DNA from: UBA1231 sp045123185
GTDB lineage: Bacteria > Bacillota_I > Bacilli_A > ML615J-28 > CAG-313
Length of the DNA stretch: 60,782 bases
Direction of reading: 5' to 3'
Assembly: GCA_045123185.1 (NCBI GenBank)
Contig: JBGVIL010000205.1
Span: 1 to 60,782, forward strand
Below are positions 44,281-53,463 of this stretch, in pieces. The notes under the pieces are model-generated. The model worked only from the letters and a program-made list of their open reading frames with translations. It was not told the origin of the DNA and made no database searches. Within the stretch, counting starts at the first letter, position 1, and the number at the start of each line of letters is the position of its first letter. Made by a program: the position numbers and the translations under genes.

Positions 44281-44658
44281 ATGGCTCACAATTATTCTAA
44301 ACATTTTGGAAACAATAGAAATCAAGAATCTTCTAATAGTCACGAACACGAAATTAATGTTGTTCAACAAATGACTAATCAAGTAGATGAAATAAAAGAT
44401 GTTGTAGAAAAAGAAGAACCAGTTGTTGAAAATATTGAACAAGAGGTTGTTGAAGTTGATGGTATTGTTTCTGGATGCGAGTATCTAAATGTTAGAGAAG
44501 AAAGCTCTAAAGATGCTAACATATTGTGTGTTATAGGAGCTAACACAATATTAAAAGTAGACTTATCTAGTGATACTGAAACTAATGAGTTCTACAAAGT
44601 TATTACTCCAAATGGAGTGAAAGGTTATTGTATGAAGAAATTCATAACTATTAATTAA
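44281..44658 (+). CDS. SH3b-domain protein
   Basis: A 125-residue protein. The N-terminal 60 residues are polar and acidic. Residues 62-124 form a bacterial SH3 domain (VSGCEYLNVREESSKDANIL, FYKVITPNGVKGYCMKKFI). Such domains bind cell wall or proteins. It sits between HNH and terminase, where similar proteins occur in related phages. AAAGGAGG precedes it. Confidence 0.7.
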   Translation: MAHNYSKHFGNNRNQESSNSHEHEINVVQQMTNQVDEIKDVVEKEEPVVENIEQEVVEVDGIVSGCEYLNVREESSKDANILCVIGANTILKVDLSSDTETNEFYKVITPNGVKGYCMKKFITIN

Positions 44659-44670
44659 GAGGTGATTGAT

Positions 44671-45024
44671 ATGGATAAAAGTATATTAACATCTATTAAA
44701 AAATTATTAGGTATAGCAGAAAGCTGTACTGACTTTGATGCCGATATAATAATGCATATCAATACTGTATTTTTGGTACTTAACCAATTAGGTGTTGGAC
44801 CAGATAAAGTATTTTCTATAGAAGATACTAAAACTACTTGGTCTGAATTTCTTAAGGATGATACTAACTTAGAAGCTATCAAAACTTATATACATCTAAA
44901 AGTTAGACTAATATTTGATCCACCTCTTAGCACAGCTGTCAAAGAAGCTATTCAACAGAACATTAATGAACTTGAATGGCGATTAAATGTACATGCTGAA
45001 TCTAGTGAAGAGGAGGTAAAATGA
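44671..45024 (+). CDS. Head-module protein (connector-like)
   Basis: A 117-residue helical protein. FDADIIMHINTVFLVLNQLG, WSEFLKDDTNLEAIKTYIHL and KVRLIFDPPLSTAVKEAIQQ are the signature of a phage protein similar to head-tail connector adaptors. It overlaps the next gene's upstream ATG. The start follows AGAGGTG. Confidence 0.6.
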   Translation: MDKSILTSIKKLLGIAESCTDFDADIIMHINTVFLVLNQLGVGPDKVFSIEDTKTTWSEFLKDDTNLEAIKTYIHLKVRLIFDPPLSTAVKEAIQQNINELEWRLNVHAESSEEEVK

Positions 45025-45026
45025 TA

Positions 45027-45440
45027 ATGTGGCAATATCAAAATACAGATGAGTTATATCATCATGGTATCTTAGGTATGAAATGGGGAGTTAGACGTTA
45101 TCAAAATAAAGATGGTAGTTTAACACCAAAAGGTAAGAAAAGATATTCTGAAGATTATAATGAATCAAGGAATATTAAAAGAAAAGGCATTAAACGAATG
45201 TCAAATGATGATCTACGAAAAGTAAATAATAGAGATAGTTTAGAAAGGACTTATAAGAATAACAATTCTAAAGTTGGTAAAACAATAGCTATCGTTGGTA
45301 CTACAGCGGGTGTTATTGGTTCTTTAAATGCTATATTAAAGAATTCACCTAGAGTAGTTGCTAATGGTAAAAAAGCTGTTAACAGAATAGCTAGATCTGG
45401 TAAATATATTTACTTAAAGGGTAAACGTAGATTCAGATAA
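45027..45440 (+). CDS. HGxLGMKWG-tag protein 1
   Basis: A 137-residue protein. The first 20 residues (MWQYQNTDELYHHGILGMKW) and then GVRRYQNKDGSLTPKGKKRY form a conserved phage N-terminal tag. The same tag begins the genes at 47219 and 47959, and I chose this ATG by that comparison (another ATG lies six bases upstream). Residues 88-105 are hydrophobic (TIAIVGTTAGVIGSLNAIL); the C-terminus is basic. The tag GGA codon after TGG is the reference for the CGG site in 47219. It is probably a virion or capsid-associated protein. Confidence 0.7.
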   Translation: MWQYQNTDELYHHGILGMKWGVRRYQNKDGSLTPKGKKRYSEDYNESRNIKRKGIKRMSNDDLRKVNNRDSLERTYKNNNSKVGKTIAIVGTTAGVIGSLNAILKNSPRVVANGKKAVNRIARSGKYIYLKGKRRFR

Positions 45441-45459
45441 AGATAAGGAGAAATAAACT

Positions 45460-47205
45460 ATGGCATTATCGAATACAGCAACGCCTAGATATTATGGTAT
45501 GTTTCGAGATGCTGTAATGCGAGGCGAAATTCCGGTCTGTGAAACTATATCTATGGAAATGAATCGTATAGACGCTTTGATAGCAAATCCTGGTGTCTAC
45601 TATGATGATCTAGCAATAGAGGGTTTCATAAATTATTGTGAAAATGAATTAACATTAACTGATGGCGAAGATCTAGTTCTTTTAGACTCATTTAAATTAT
45701 GGGCTGAACAAGTATTTAGTTGGTTTTATTATGTAGAACGTAGTGTGTATGTTCCATCAAAAGATGGTCATGGAGGTCACTATGTAAACAAACGTATTAA
45801 GAAAAGACTTACAAATAAACAATATTTAATTGTTGCCAGAGGTGCTGCTAAATCACAGTATCAATCATATATTCAAAGCTATTTTTTGAATGTTGATACT
45901 AGCACAACACATCAAGTACATACAGCACCAACAATGAAACAAGCAGAAGAAGTATTATCACCTATGAGAACAGCAATAACAAGATCACGTGGTCCTTTGT
46001 TTAAATTCTTGACAGAAGGTTCTATTAATAATACAACCGGATCCAAAGTTAATAGAGTTAAGTTGGCATCCACAAAGAAAGGTATAGAAAATTTCTTAAC
46101 TGGATCTCTTTGTGAAATAAGACCAATGTCTATAGATAAATTACAAGGTTTAAATAGTAGAATTAACACTGTTGATGAATGGTTATCTGGAGATGTTCGA
46201 GAAGATGTTATTGGTGCTCTAGAACAAGGTGCATCTAAGAATGATGATTATCTGATCATTGCAGTAAGTTCAGAAGGAACTGTCCGTAATGGTCCTGGAG
46301 ATACAATTAAGATGGAGTTAATGGATATTCTTAAAGGTGAATATGTTAACCCACACGTATCTATATGGTGGTATAAATTAGATTCTATAGATGAAGTAAG
46401 TAATCCTGATATGTGGTTAAAAGCTAATCCTAATTTAGGAAAAACTGTTACATATGAAACATATCAGTTAGATGTTGATAGAGCTGAAAAAGCTCCGGCT
46501 ACTAGAAACGATATTCTAGCAAAACGTTTTGGTATTCCTATGGAAGGTTACACATATTTCTTTACTTATGAAGAAACTATTAAACATAAGAAACGAGATT
46601 ATTGGCAAATGCCGTGTGCACTCGGAGCCGACCTTTCCCAAGGTGATGACTTTTGTGCATTTACGTTTTTATTTCCTTTATCCCGAAATGCTTTTGGTAT
46701 TAAAACAAGGAATTATATTACAGAACATACTCTCATGAAATTACAACCAGCTATGCGACTAAAATATGATGAATTTATTAAAGAAGGTAGTTTAGTTGTT
46801 ATGCCTGGGACCGTTTTAGATATGATGGAAGTATATGAAGATCTCGATAATCATATAACAGAAAGAGATTATGATGTACGATGTTTTGGATATGACCCTT
46901 ATAATGCTAAAGATTTTGTTGAAAGATGGGAAAGAGAAAATGGTCCATTTGGAATTGAAAAAGTAATACAAGGTGCTAAGACAGAGTCTGTGCCACTTGG
47001 CGAATTAAAGAAATTAGCTGAGGATAGATTACTTATATTTGATGAAGAATTGATGACATTTGCAATGGGTAACTGTATAACATTAGAAGACACTAATGGT
47101 AATAGGAAATTATACAAAAAACGTTATGATCAAAAAATAGATTCGGTAGCAGCAATGATGGATGGTTATGTTGCATATAAACTTAATCGTGATGCTTTCG
47201 AATAG
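45460..47205 (+). CDS. terL: Terminase large subunit
   Basis: A 581-residue packaging motor. ATPase: adenine region before QYLIVARGAAKSQ with Walker A at 126-132, Walker B INTVDEW at about 229-235. Nuclease: ALGADLSQGDDFCAF with the first Asp, CFGYDPYNAKDF in the middle, and QKIDSVAAMMDG at the end for the remaining acidic ligand. It is the usual length of TerL of HK97-like phages. It cuts and pumps DNA through the portal. The gene lies between two tag-protein genes. Confidence 0.93.
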   Translation: MALSNTATPRYYGMFRDAVMRGEIPVCETISMEMNRIDALIANPGVYYDDLAIEGFINYCENELTLTDGEDLVLLDSFKLWAEQVFSWFYYVERSVYVPSKDGHGGHYVNKRIKKRLTNKQYLIVARGAAKSQYQSYIQSYFLNVDTSTTHQVHTAPTMKQAEEVLSPMRTAITRSRGPLFKFLTEGSINNTTGSKVNRVKLASTKKGIENFLTGSLCEIRPMSIDKLQGLNSRINTVDEWLSGDVREDVIGALEQGASKNDDYLIIAVSSEGTVRNGPGDTIKMELMDILKGEYVNPHVSIWWYKLDSIDEVSNPDMWLKANPNLGKTVTYETYQLDVDRAEKAPATRNDILAKRFGIPMEGYTYFFTYEETIKHKKRDYWQMPCALGADLSQGDDFCAFTFLFPLSRNAFGIKTRNYITEHTLMKLQPAMRLKYDEFIKEGSLVVMPGTVLDMMEVYEDLDNHITERDYDVRCFGYDPYNAKDFVERWERENGPFGIEKVIQGAKTESVPLGELKKLAEDRLLIFDEELMTFAMGNCITLEDTNGNRKLYKKRYDQKIDSVAAMMDGYVAYKLNRDAFE

Positions 47206-47218
47206 AGAGGAGTTTATC

Positions 47219-47942
47219 ATGTGGCAATATCAAAATACAGATGAGTTATATCACTATGGCGTCTTAGGTATGAAATGGCGGTAAAAGAAAAGACAAATAT
47301 GGTTCAACTGGAGTTAGGTCATTTATAGCTAGTAGACAAAATAAAAAAGTAGATGATAGCTTTAATAAGTGGAGAGAAAATTCAAAGAAAAGACAAGATG
47401 CTATTACTATAGGAAAAACTATGAATAATAATAGAATGGCTTATGAAAAGAATAAATCAGATAAGAACTTAAAATCTGCTTATAAATCATCTAAAAAAGA
47501 CTATAAACAAGCTTTAAAATCTAATACAACATATAGAAAAGGACAAATAAAGAAAGAAGTAGGTTCTAATATGTCTCGAAAATATTTGAGCGAGGCTAAA
47601 AAAATACAGAAACAATCTGATTTTAGTTCTAATAAGGAAGCACAAAAAACCTACAAAAAAATGATAAGTAATTATAATGTTGAAAGAGCTAAAGCAAGAA
47701 GGGCCCCCGAAGTAGCAGCTAATAGAAGTAAAAGAGCAGCTAGTATAAAAAGAGGGATGACTATGACTATGAAAGCAGTTGCTGCGTCAGGTGCTGTCGC
47801 TGCCGGTACAATAGCCGTTAATAGCTATTTGACTAAACATGATGTTCGTTTAAATGGACGAAGTGTTAGATTTGGTCAACAAACTATACGTAATGTTATG
47901 AATTATGTTAATAAAGGAAAAAGAATATTTAAATATGTTTAA
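47219..47942 (+). CDS. HGxLGMKWG-tag protein 2, restored by +1 shift at CGG 47279
   Basis: A 240-residue protein. The tag reads MWQYQNTDELYHYGVLGMKW, then in-frame CGG at 47279 followed at once by TAA. Skipping the C gives G-KRKDKYGSTGVRSF and an open frame to 47942. Both paralogues (45027 and 47959) have GGA at exactly this position, so Gly is the correct residue. Without the shift only 21 residues are made. The body is very basic and helical (KKDYKQALKSNTTYRKGQIK), with a hydrophobic stretch MKAVAASGAVAAGTIAV near the end. Confidence 0.85.
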
Positions 47943-47958
47943 ATCGGAGGTGATAGTA

Positions 47959-48534
47959 ATGTGGCAATATCAAAATACAGATGAGTTATATCATTATGGT
48001 GTCTTAGGTATGAAATGGGGACATAGAAAAGCTTTACCAACTTCTGATATAAAATCTAGAGTAGATAGAGCAAAAGCTGACTACAAAGAAGCTAAAAAGA
48101 AATCTCGTAAAAGTTTTAATAAAGCTTATAATTATAATTCAGTACATCCTATAGCAGCTTTATCTGGTGGGAAAACTAAATACGGAAAGAAAGTAAATAA
48201 TAAAATGACTAATTTATGGACTAAAGCTGTAGATGATGCTGACAGAACTGTTAATGCTAAAAATGCGTATAAAAATGCAAAGCAACAACATAAAGAAGCA
48301 ATTGATAAACAATATATGAAGATACAGAAAAAGGCTACTATTAAAGATAGAGCATTATTAAATGATGCTGGAAGAAAAGCCATAGCTAAATATATGGTCA
48401 ATAACAATATGTCAATGAAAGATGCTAAGAAAAAAGTTAACAAAGAAGCTGTTAGAAATAGTTTGTTAATTATAGGAGGTTCTGTATTATATGGTGCTGG
48501 AGCTTCATATCTTATAAACAAAAAATTTAAGTAA
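47959..48534 (+). CDS. HGxLGMKWG-tag protein 3
   Basis: A 191-residue paralogue. It has the identical start through LYHYGVLGMKWG, then HRKALPTSDIKSRVDRAKAD and a highly basic helical body (YKEAKKKSRKSFNKAYNYNS). The C-terminus is hydrophobic (SLLIIGGSVLYGAGASYLI). GGAGGTG lies before the ATG. It is directly before the portal gene. Confidence 0.7.
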   Translation: MWQYQNTDELYHYGVLGMKWGHRKALPTSDIKSRVDRAKADYKEAKKKSRKSFNKAYNYNSVHPIAALSGGKTKYGKKVNNKMTNLWTKAVDDADRTVNAKNAYKNAKQQHKEAIDKQYMKIQKKATIKDRALLNDAGRKAIAKYMVNNNMSMKDAKKKVNKEAVRNSLLIIGGSVLYGAGASYLINKKFK

Positions 48535-48546
48535 GGGGGATTCAAA

Positions 48547-49791
48547 ATGGAATTATCTATAGGCTCTAGATTTAAGAATGCCTGGAATGCATTTTCTAAT
48601 AAGAATCCTACTTCCAGCAATAATGGATATGGTGGATATTATTATAGACCAGATCGTGTAAGGTTAACTACTCGTAATGAACGTTCTATTATTACATCAG
48701 TATTTAATAGAATAGCAATAGATGTAGCTGCAATAGATATTAATCATTGTCAATTAGATGAAGATGGTAGATTTCAATCTACTATTTCTTCTAGTTTAAA
48801 TGAATGTTTAACAGTTGAAGCTAATTTAGATCAAACAGGACGTAATCTTATTCAAGATGCGGTTATGTCTATGTTTGACGAAGGATGTGTTGCTATAGTT
48901 CCAGTAGATACTACTTTTAATCCTAAAGATACTAATTCATATGATATTTTATCATTAAGAGTTGGTAAAATTGTTACTTGGTATCCTACTCAAGTTAGGG
49001 TTGAAGTATACAATGAAAGAAAAGGTTTAAAAGAAGAGATAACTTTAGACAAAAGCGATGTTGCTATAATAGAAAACCCATTATATGCAATAATGAATGA
49101 ACCAAATTCAACTTTACAACGTTTAATAAGAAAATTAGTATTATTAGATAGTATTGATGAACAATCCGGTTCAGGTAAATTAGATCTTATCATTCAATTA
49201 CCTTATATAGTTAAATCTCCAGCTAGGAAGGCACAAGCTGAACAACGTCGAACAGATATTGAAAAGCAGCTTGCAGGTTCAAAGTATGGTATAGCTTATA
49301 CTGATGGTACAGAGAAGATAACACAGTTAAATCGTCCAGTTGAAAATAATCTAATGAAGCAGATTGAATATTTAACGAGCATGCTATATAGCCAGTTAGG
49401 TATTACTCAGGCAGTATTAGATGGAACAGCTGATGAAAAGACTATGTTAAATTATTATTCTCGTACAGTAGAACCTATTGTGTCATCTATAGTAGATGAG
49501 ATGATAAGAAAATTCATTACTAAAAAAGCTAGAACTCAAGGAAAGACTATTTTATTCTTTAGAGATCCATTTAAATTAGTTCCAGTAAATCAAATAGCAG
49601 AAATTGCTGATAAATTTACAAGAAACGAAATATTGACATCTAATGAAATAAGACAAGTCATCGGAAGAAAACCTTCTGAAGATCCTAAAGCGGATATGTT
49701 AATAAACAGTAATCTTAATCAATCCAATGAGAGTTTAGCCAAAGTAAATGATCAAAATGAAATGGAAGGAGGAACAAACATTGAAAAATGA
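48547..49791 (+). CDS. Portal protein
   Basis: A 414-residue HK97-type portal. SIITSVFNRIAIDVAAIDIN near the start, LIQDAVMSMFDEGCVAIVPV, YGIAYTDGTEKITQLNRPVE, then the long helix region SMLYSQLGITQAVLDGTADE and the C-terminal clip/crown end TSNEIRQVIGRKPSEDPKAD are all typical. It forms the dodecameric DNA gate. The capsid gene starts inside its last codons. Confidence 0.88.
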   Translation: MELSIGSRFKNAWNAFSNKNPTSSNNGYGGYYYRPDRVRLTTRNERSIITSVFNRIAIDVAAIDINHCQLDEDGRFQSTISSSLNECLTVEANLDQTGRNLIQDAVMSMFDEGCVAIVPVDTTFNPKDTNSYDILSLRVGKIVTWYPTQVRVEVYNERKGLKEEITLDKSDVAIIENPLYAIMNEPNSTLQRLIRKLVLLDSIDEQSGSGKLDLIIQLPYIVKSPARKAQAEQRRTDIEKQLAGSKYGIAYTDGTEKITQLNRPVENNLMKQIEYLTSMLYSQLGITQAVLDGTADEKTMLNYYSRTVEPIVSSIVDEMIRKFITKKARTQGKTILFFRDPFKLVPVNQIAEIADKFTRNEILTSNEIRQVIGRKPSEDPKADMLINSNLNQSNESLAKVNDQNEMEGGTNIEK

Positions 49792-51589
49792 TTATGATTT
49801 TGGTGGTTGGGCTACTAGAAATAATATTCAATGTTCAGATGGTAGAACAATCATGAAAAATGCTTTCAAACAAAATGATGGACAAAAAGTACCATTAGTT
49901 TGGAATCATCAACATAACGATCCTAGTGAAGTCTTAGGTCATGCATTATTAGAAAATAGAGAAGATGGTGTATATGCATATTGTAAATTTAATAATACAG
50001 AATCAGGCCAAACAGCTAAATCTTTAGTAATGAATGGTGATGTAGATAAGTTATCAATTTATGCAAATAAACTTAAATCTCAAATGAATAATGTTATCCA
50101 TGGATGCATTAGGGAAGTTAGTTTAGTTTTAGCAGGAGCAAATCCTGGAGCATACATCGACTCTGTTATTGTTCATGGTGAGGGTGCTGAAGCTGAAGAA
50201 GAAGTTATTATTTATAATGATGGAGAGATATCTTTATCAGAAGATGAAACTGATATTTCAGAAGAAACACCAGAAGATGGAGAAATTGAACATAGCGATG
50301 ATGCAAATAAAGAAAAGGAGGATTCAACTAAAATGGGTGAAGACGAAAAGAAAGAAAAAACAGTTCAAGATGTCATAGACACTATGAACGAAGAACAAAA
50401 AAATGCCATGTATGCTGTGGTTGGACAAGCTTTAGAAGACCAAGCTAATGGATACGGCGAAGAAGCCGATGAAGAAGATGGAGGAGAAGAAGATATGAAA
50501 CATAACGTATTCGATAATGATAACAATGACGAAGTGTTACAACACTCAGAGATTATAGCAGAAGCTATGGCTGATGGTAAGAAATATGGATCTTTAAGAG
50601 AAAGTTTCTTACAACATGCTGCTATTAATAATATTGAAAATTTAGACAAATTATTCCCAGATGCAACAGAATTATATAAAGAACCATATATGATTGAAAA
50701 AGATAATTCTTGGGTTGCTAAAGTAATGAATGCTGTAAAACATACACCATTCTCAAGAGTTAAAACTACTTTTGGTAGAATGAATGAAGAAACAGCTAGA
50801 GCTAAAGGTTACATAAAAGGTAACAAAAAAGCTAATATAGCATTAGCTGTATTAAACAGAGTAACAACACCTACAACTGTTTATATCAAAAATGAGATAG
50901 ACAGAGATGATGTTATTGATATAACAGACTTTGATGTAGTTGCATGGCAAAAGAGAGAAATGAGAAAACAACTTGATAAAGAATTGGCATTGGCTATGTT
51001 ATTAGGTGATGGTAGAGATATTTCTGATCCAAATAAAATTAATGTACAAAACATAAGACCAGTAATTTCTGATGATGCTATGTATACAATTAAATACACA
51101 GTAACAAAAGGAAAAGACTATACTCAAGAAGGAAATAGTTATTCTGATAATGATTCTAGAACAAAAGGTATAATCAGAGCTGCTATCAGATCTAGAAAAG
51201 ATTATAAAGGTTCTGGAACACCAACATTCTTCACAACAGAAGATGTATTAACAGATATGTTATTAATAGAAGACCAAAATGGTAGAAGAATCTATAATAG
51301 TATAAATGATTTAGCTACAGCTTTAAGATGCAAAGAAATAGTAACAATACCAGAAATGGAAGCAGAAGCTTACAAAGATATTTATGGTGTAATTGTTAAC
51401 ATGGCAGACTATACAGCTGGTGCTGACAAAGGTGGATCTGTAAATATGTTCGATGATTTCGATATAGATTATAACCAAATGAAATACTTAATTGAAACAA
51501 GAATGTCAGGAGCTTTAACTGTTCCATATTCTGCAATAGTATTAAAGAAAGAAGCTAATACTGAAGCTCATACAGAAGCAGAAGGATAA
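49781..51589 (+). CDS. Prohead protease - major capsid protein fusion
   Basis: About 602 residues starting at TTG, eight bases after GGAGG; the preceding frame belongs to the portal. Residues 1-140 are an HK97-type prohead protease: VPLVWNHQHNDPSEVLGHAL with the His, and CIREVSLVLAGANPGAYID with the Ser. An acidic linker (about 145-265) follows, rich in Glu/Asp, probably a scaffold (delta) domain. The rest (VAKVMNAVKHTPFSRVKTTF ... FFTTEDVLTDMLLIEDQNGR ... RMSGALTVPYSAIVLKK) is an HK97-fold capsid protein. The protease likely removes itself during maturation. There is no internal ribosome site that would clearly separate the parts. Confidence 0.87.
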   Translation: MKNDYDFGGWATRNNIQCSDGRTIMKNAFKQNDGQKVPLVWNHQHNDPSEVLGHALLENREDGVYAYCKFNNTESGQTAKSLVMNGDVDKLSIYANKLKSQMNNVIHGCIREVSLVLAGANPGAYIDSVIVHGEGAEAEEEVIIYNDGEISLSEDETDISEETPEDGEIEHSDDANKEKEDSTKMGEDEKKEKTVQDVIDTMNEEQKNAMYAVVGQALEDQANGYGEEADEEDGGEEDMKHNVFDNDNNDEVLQHSEIIAEAMADGKKYGSLRESFLQHAAINNIENLDKLFPDATELYKEPYMIEKDNSWVAKVMNAVKHTPFSRVKTTFGRMNEETARAKGYIKGNKKANIALAVLNRVTTPTTVYIKNEIDRDDVIDITDFDVVAWQKREMRKQLDKELALAMLLGDGRDISDPNKINVQNIRPVISDDAMYTIKYTVTKGKDYTQEGNSYSDNDSRTKGIIRAAIRSRKDYKGSGTPTFFTTEDVLTDMLLIEDQNGRRIYNSINDLATALRCKEIVTIPEMEAEAYKDIYGVIVNMADYTAGADKGGSVNMFDDFDIDYNQMKYLIETRMSGALTVPYSAIVLKKEANTEAHTEAEG

Positions 51590-51618
51590 TTACATATTAA
51601 ATAAGGAGAAAAATCAAA

Positions 51619-51972
51619 ATGGCGAAATTCAGTGGTAAAATAGGCTACATTCAAATGATTGAAAAGAAACCTGGTTATTGGGTTGAAGATGTTATAGAAC
51701 GTCCATACTATGGTGATATAACCCGATTGATGGGTGGTTATCAAAACTCTGGTAATGTCAATGATAATGTTACATTGAATAACACTATAAGTATTGTAGC
51801 CGACCCATACGCCAATGAAAATTTTCAACATATGAGATATGTAGTATATATGGGTACTAAATGGAAGATAACAAATGCTGAAGTTCAGTACCCTAGAATA
51901 ATATTAACGATAGGGGGTGTATACAATGCGTACTTGGGAAAGTCTTCAGGAAAAGTTGGAGAAACTGTTTGA
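51619..51972 (+). CDS. Head-tail connector protein
   Basis: A 117-residue protein. GKIGYIQMIEKKPGYWVEDV, RPYYGDITRLMGGYQNSGNV and VNDNVTLNNTISIVADPYAN are characteristic of a Clostridia phage head-completion protein family. It overlaps the next gene. By position it is a head-tail joining protein. Confidence 0.7.
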   Translation: MAKFSGKIGYIQMIEKKPGYWVEDVIERPYYGDITRLMGGYQNSGNVNDNVTLNNTISIVADPYANENFQHMRYVVYMGTKWKITNAEVQYPRIILTIGGVYNAYLGKSSGKVGETV

Positions 51973-52231
51973 GTGCAGACATGTATACTTCCAACCCCCT
52001 GAAAATTTAACTATGGAATACCCAGCTATCAGGTATTCAATTAATGATATTGATAGCAAATATGCAAATAATAAAATGTATGTCGGGATGAGATGTTATG
52101 ATATAGTTGTTATTGATAAAGAACCAGATAATCCTATAATTGAAAAATTATTAGAGTTACCATATGCTTCTTTTAATAGACATTATGTATCAGATAATTT
52201 AAATCACGACATCATAAAATTATATTATTAA
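51926..52231 (+). CDS. Tail completion-like protein
   Basis: A 101-residue protein starting at ATG after AGGGGGTG inside the preceding gene. FECRHVYFQPPENLTMEYPA, IRYSINDIDSKYANNK and RCYDIVVIDKEPDNPIIEKL match tail terminator/completion proteins of Firmicutes siphophages. It probably caps the tail tube. Confidence 0.7.
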   Translation: MRTWESLQEKLEKLFECRHVYFQPPENLTMEYPAIRYSINDIDSKYANNKMYVGMRCYDIVVIDKEPDNPIIEKLLELPYASFNRHYVSDNLNHDIIKLYY

Positions 52232-52246
52232 AGGAGGAACATTATT

Positions 52247-52927
52247 ATGGGAACTAAACTAAAATGGGACCAAACAGGTGAAAGAGTTTATGAGACTGGT
52301 GTAAGTAAAGGTGTTCTTTACCCACAAGTTAATGGTAAATATGAAAAAGGTGTTGCATGGAATGGTTTAACTGGAGTAACAGAATCTCCATCAGGAGCTG
52401 AATCTACACCATTATATGCTGATAATATCAAATATTTAAATCTATTGTCAGCAGAAGAATTTGGAGCTACTGTAGAAGCATATACATATCCAGATGAATT
52501 TGCTAAATGTAATGGAGAAGCTAATATAGCTGAAGGTGTTGTTGTTGGTCAACAAAAACGTACTCCATTTGGTATGTCTTATCAAACAAAAGTTGGTAAT
52601 GACTCAGATCCAGAAGCTGGATACAAACTACATATAATTTATGGTGCTCAAGCTGCTCCATCTGAGAAAGCTTATGCTACTGTAAATGATAGCCCAGAAG
52701 CTATCACATTCTCTTGGGAATTAACAACTACACCAGTTGAAGTACCAGGAATGAAACCAACTGCTTCTATAACAATAGATTCTACTAAAGTTGATAAATC
52801 TAAATTAGCAGCTTTAGAAGAAATATTATATGGTAAAGAAGCTAATGCTGAAGCTACAACAGAAGCTGTAGAAGCTAGATTACCATTACCAGAAGAGATA
52901 ATAAATATTTTTAAGACAGAAGGATAA
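52247..52927 (+). CDS. Major tail tube protein
   Basis: A 226-residue protein. WDQTGERVYETGVSKGVLYP, SGAESTPLYADNIKYLNLLS, ATVEAYTYPDEFAKCNGEAN and TPFGMSYQTKVGND are the usual features of Firmicutes tail tube proteins. The end (EARLPLPEEIINIFKTEG) is normal. It is followed by the strongest terminator in the window, which would give it a high transcript level. Confidence 0.85.
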   Translation: MGTKLKWDQTGERVYETGVSKGVLYPQVNGKYEKGVAWNGLTGVTESPSGAESTPLYADNIKYLNLLSAEEFGATVEAYTYPDEFAKCNGEANIAEGVVVGQQKRTPFGMSYQTKVGNDSDPEAGYKLHIIYGAQAAPSEKAYATVNDSPEAITFSWELTTTPVEVPGMKPTASITIDSTKVDKSKLAALEEILYGKEANAEATTEAVEARLPLPEEIINIFKTEG

Positions 52928-52947
52928 TTAATTTGAGTAATATTTAA

Positions 52948-52989
52948 AAGGGATTGGAGCTTTGTGCTCCTACAGTCCCTTTTTTTTAA
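52948..52989 (+). terminator. Strong terminator after the tail tube gene
   Basis: AAGGGA pairs with TCCCTT and GGAG with CTCC inside it, followed by eight T. This closes the head/tube transcript or reduces read-through into the chaperone and tape measure genes. Confidence 0.85.
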
Positions 52990-53018
52990 ATTTTTAAAAA
53001 TTAGGAAGGAGAATTATT

Positions 53019-53447
53019 ATGATAGTAAAAAATATTAAATACACAGATTATAACGGAGTTGAAAGAGAGGAACCATTTCTATTTAATTTATCTAAGGCAG
53101 AACTTATGGAAATGGAAATGGGTACAAAAGGTGGATTAACTGAAATGATCCAAAAAATTATAGCTACAAAAGATCAACCATCTATAATAGCTATATTTAA
53201 GAAATTGGTTTTACAAGCTTATGGTGAAAAAAGCGCAGATGGAAGAAGATTCATTAAAACTGATGAAAATGGAAGACCTTTGTCAATAGCCTTCTCTGAA
53301 ACAGAAGCATACTCTAAATTATTTATGGAATTAGCAACAGATGATGTTAAAGCTGCTGAATTTGTTAATGGTATTATACCAGCTGATTTAAAAGTTGAAG
53401 ATGCTACAAATTTAATTAACTTACCAACTGATAATAAAGCAGAATAA
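53019..53447 (+). CDS. Tail assembly chaperone
   Basis: A 142-residue protein. KYTDYNGVEREEPFLFNLSK, ELMEMEMGTKGGLTEMIQKI and SETEAYSKLFMELATDDVKA match the tail assembly chaperone after the tube gene of many Clostridia siphophages. I see no obvious -1 slippery site linking it to the next gene; that gene has its own start 16 bases after this stop. Confidence 0.8.
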   Translation: MIVKNIKYTDYNGVEREEPFLFNLSKAELMEMEMGTKGGLTEMIQKIIATKDQPSIIAIFKKLVLQAYGEKSADGRRFIKTDENGRPLSIAFSETEAYSKLFMELATDDVKAAEFVNGIIPADLKVEDATNLINLPTDNKAE

Positions 53448-53463
53448 GAAAGAGTGATAAATA

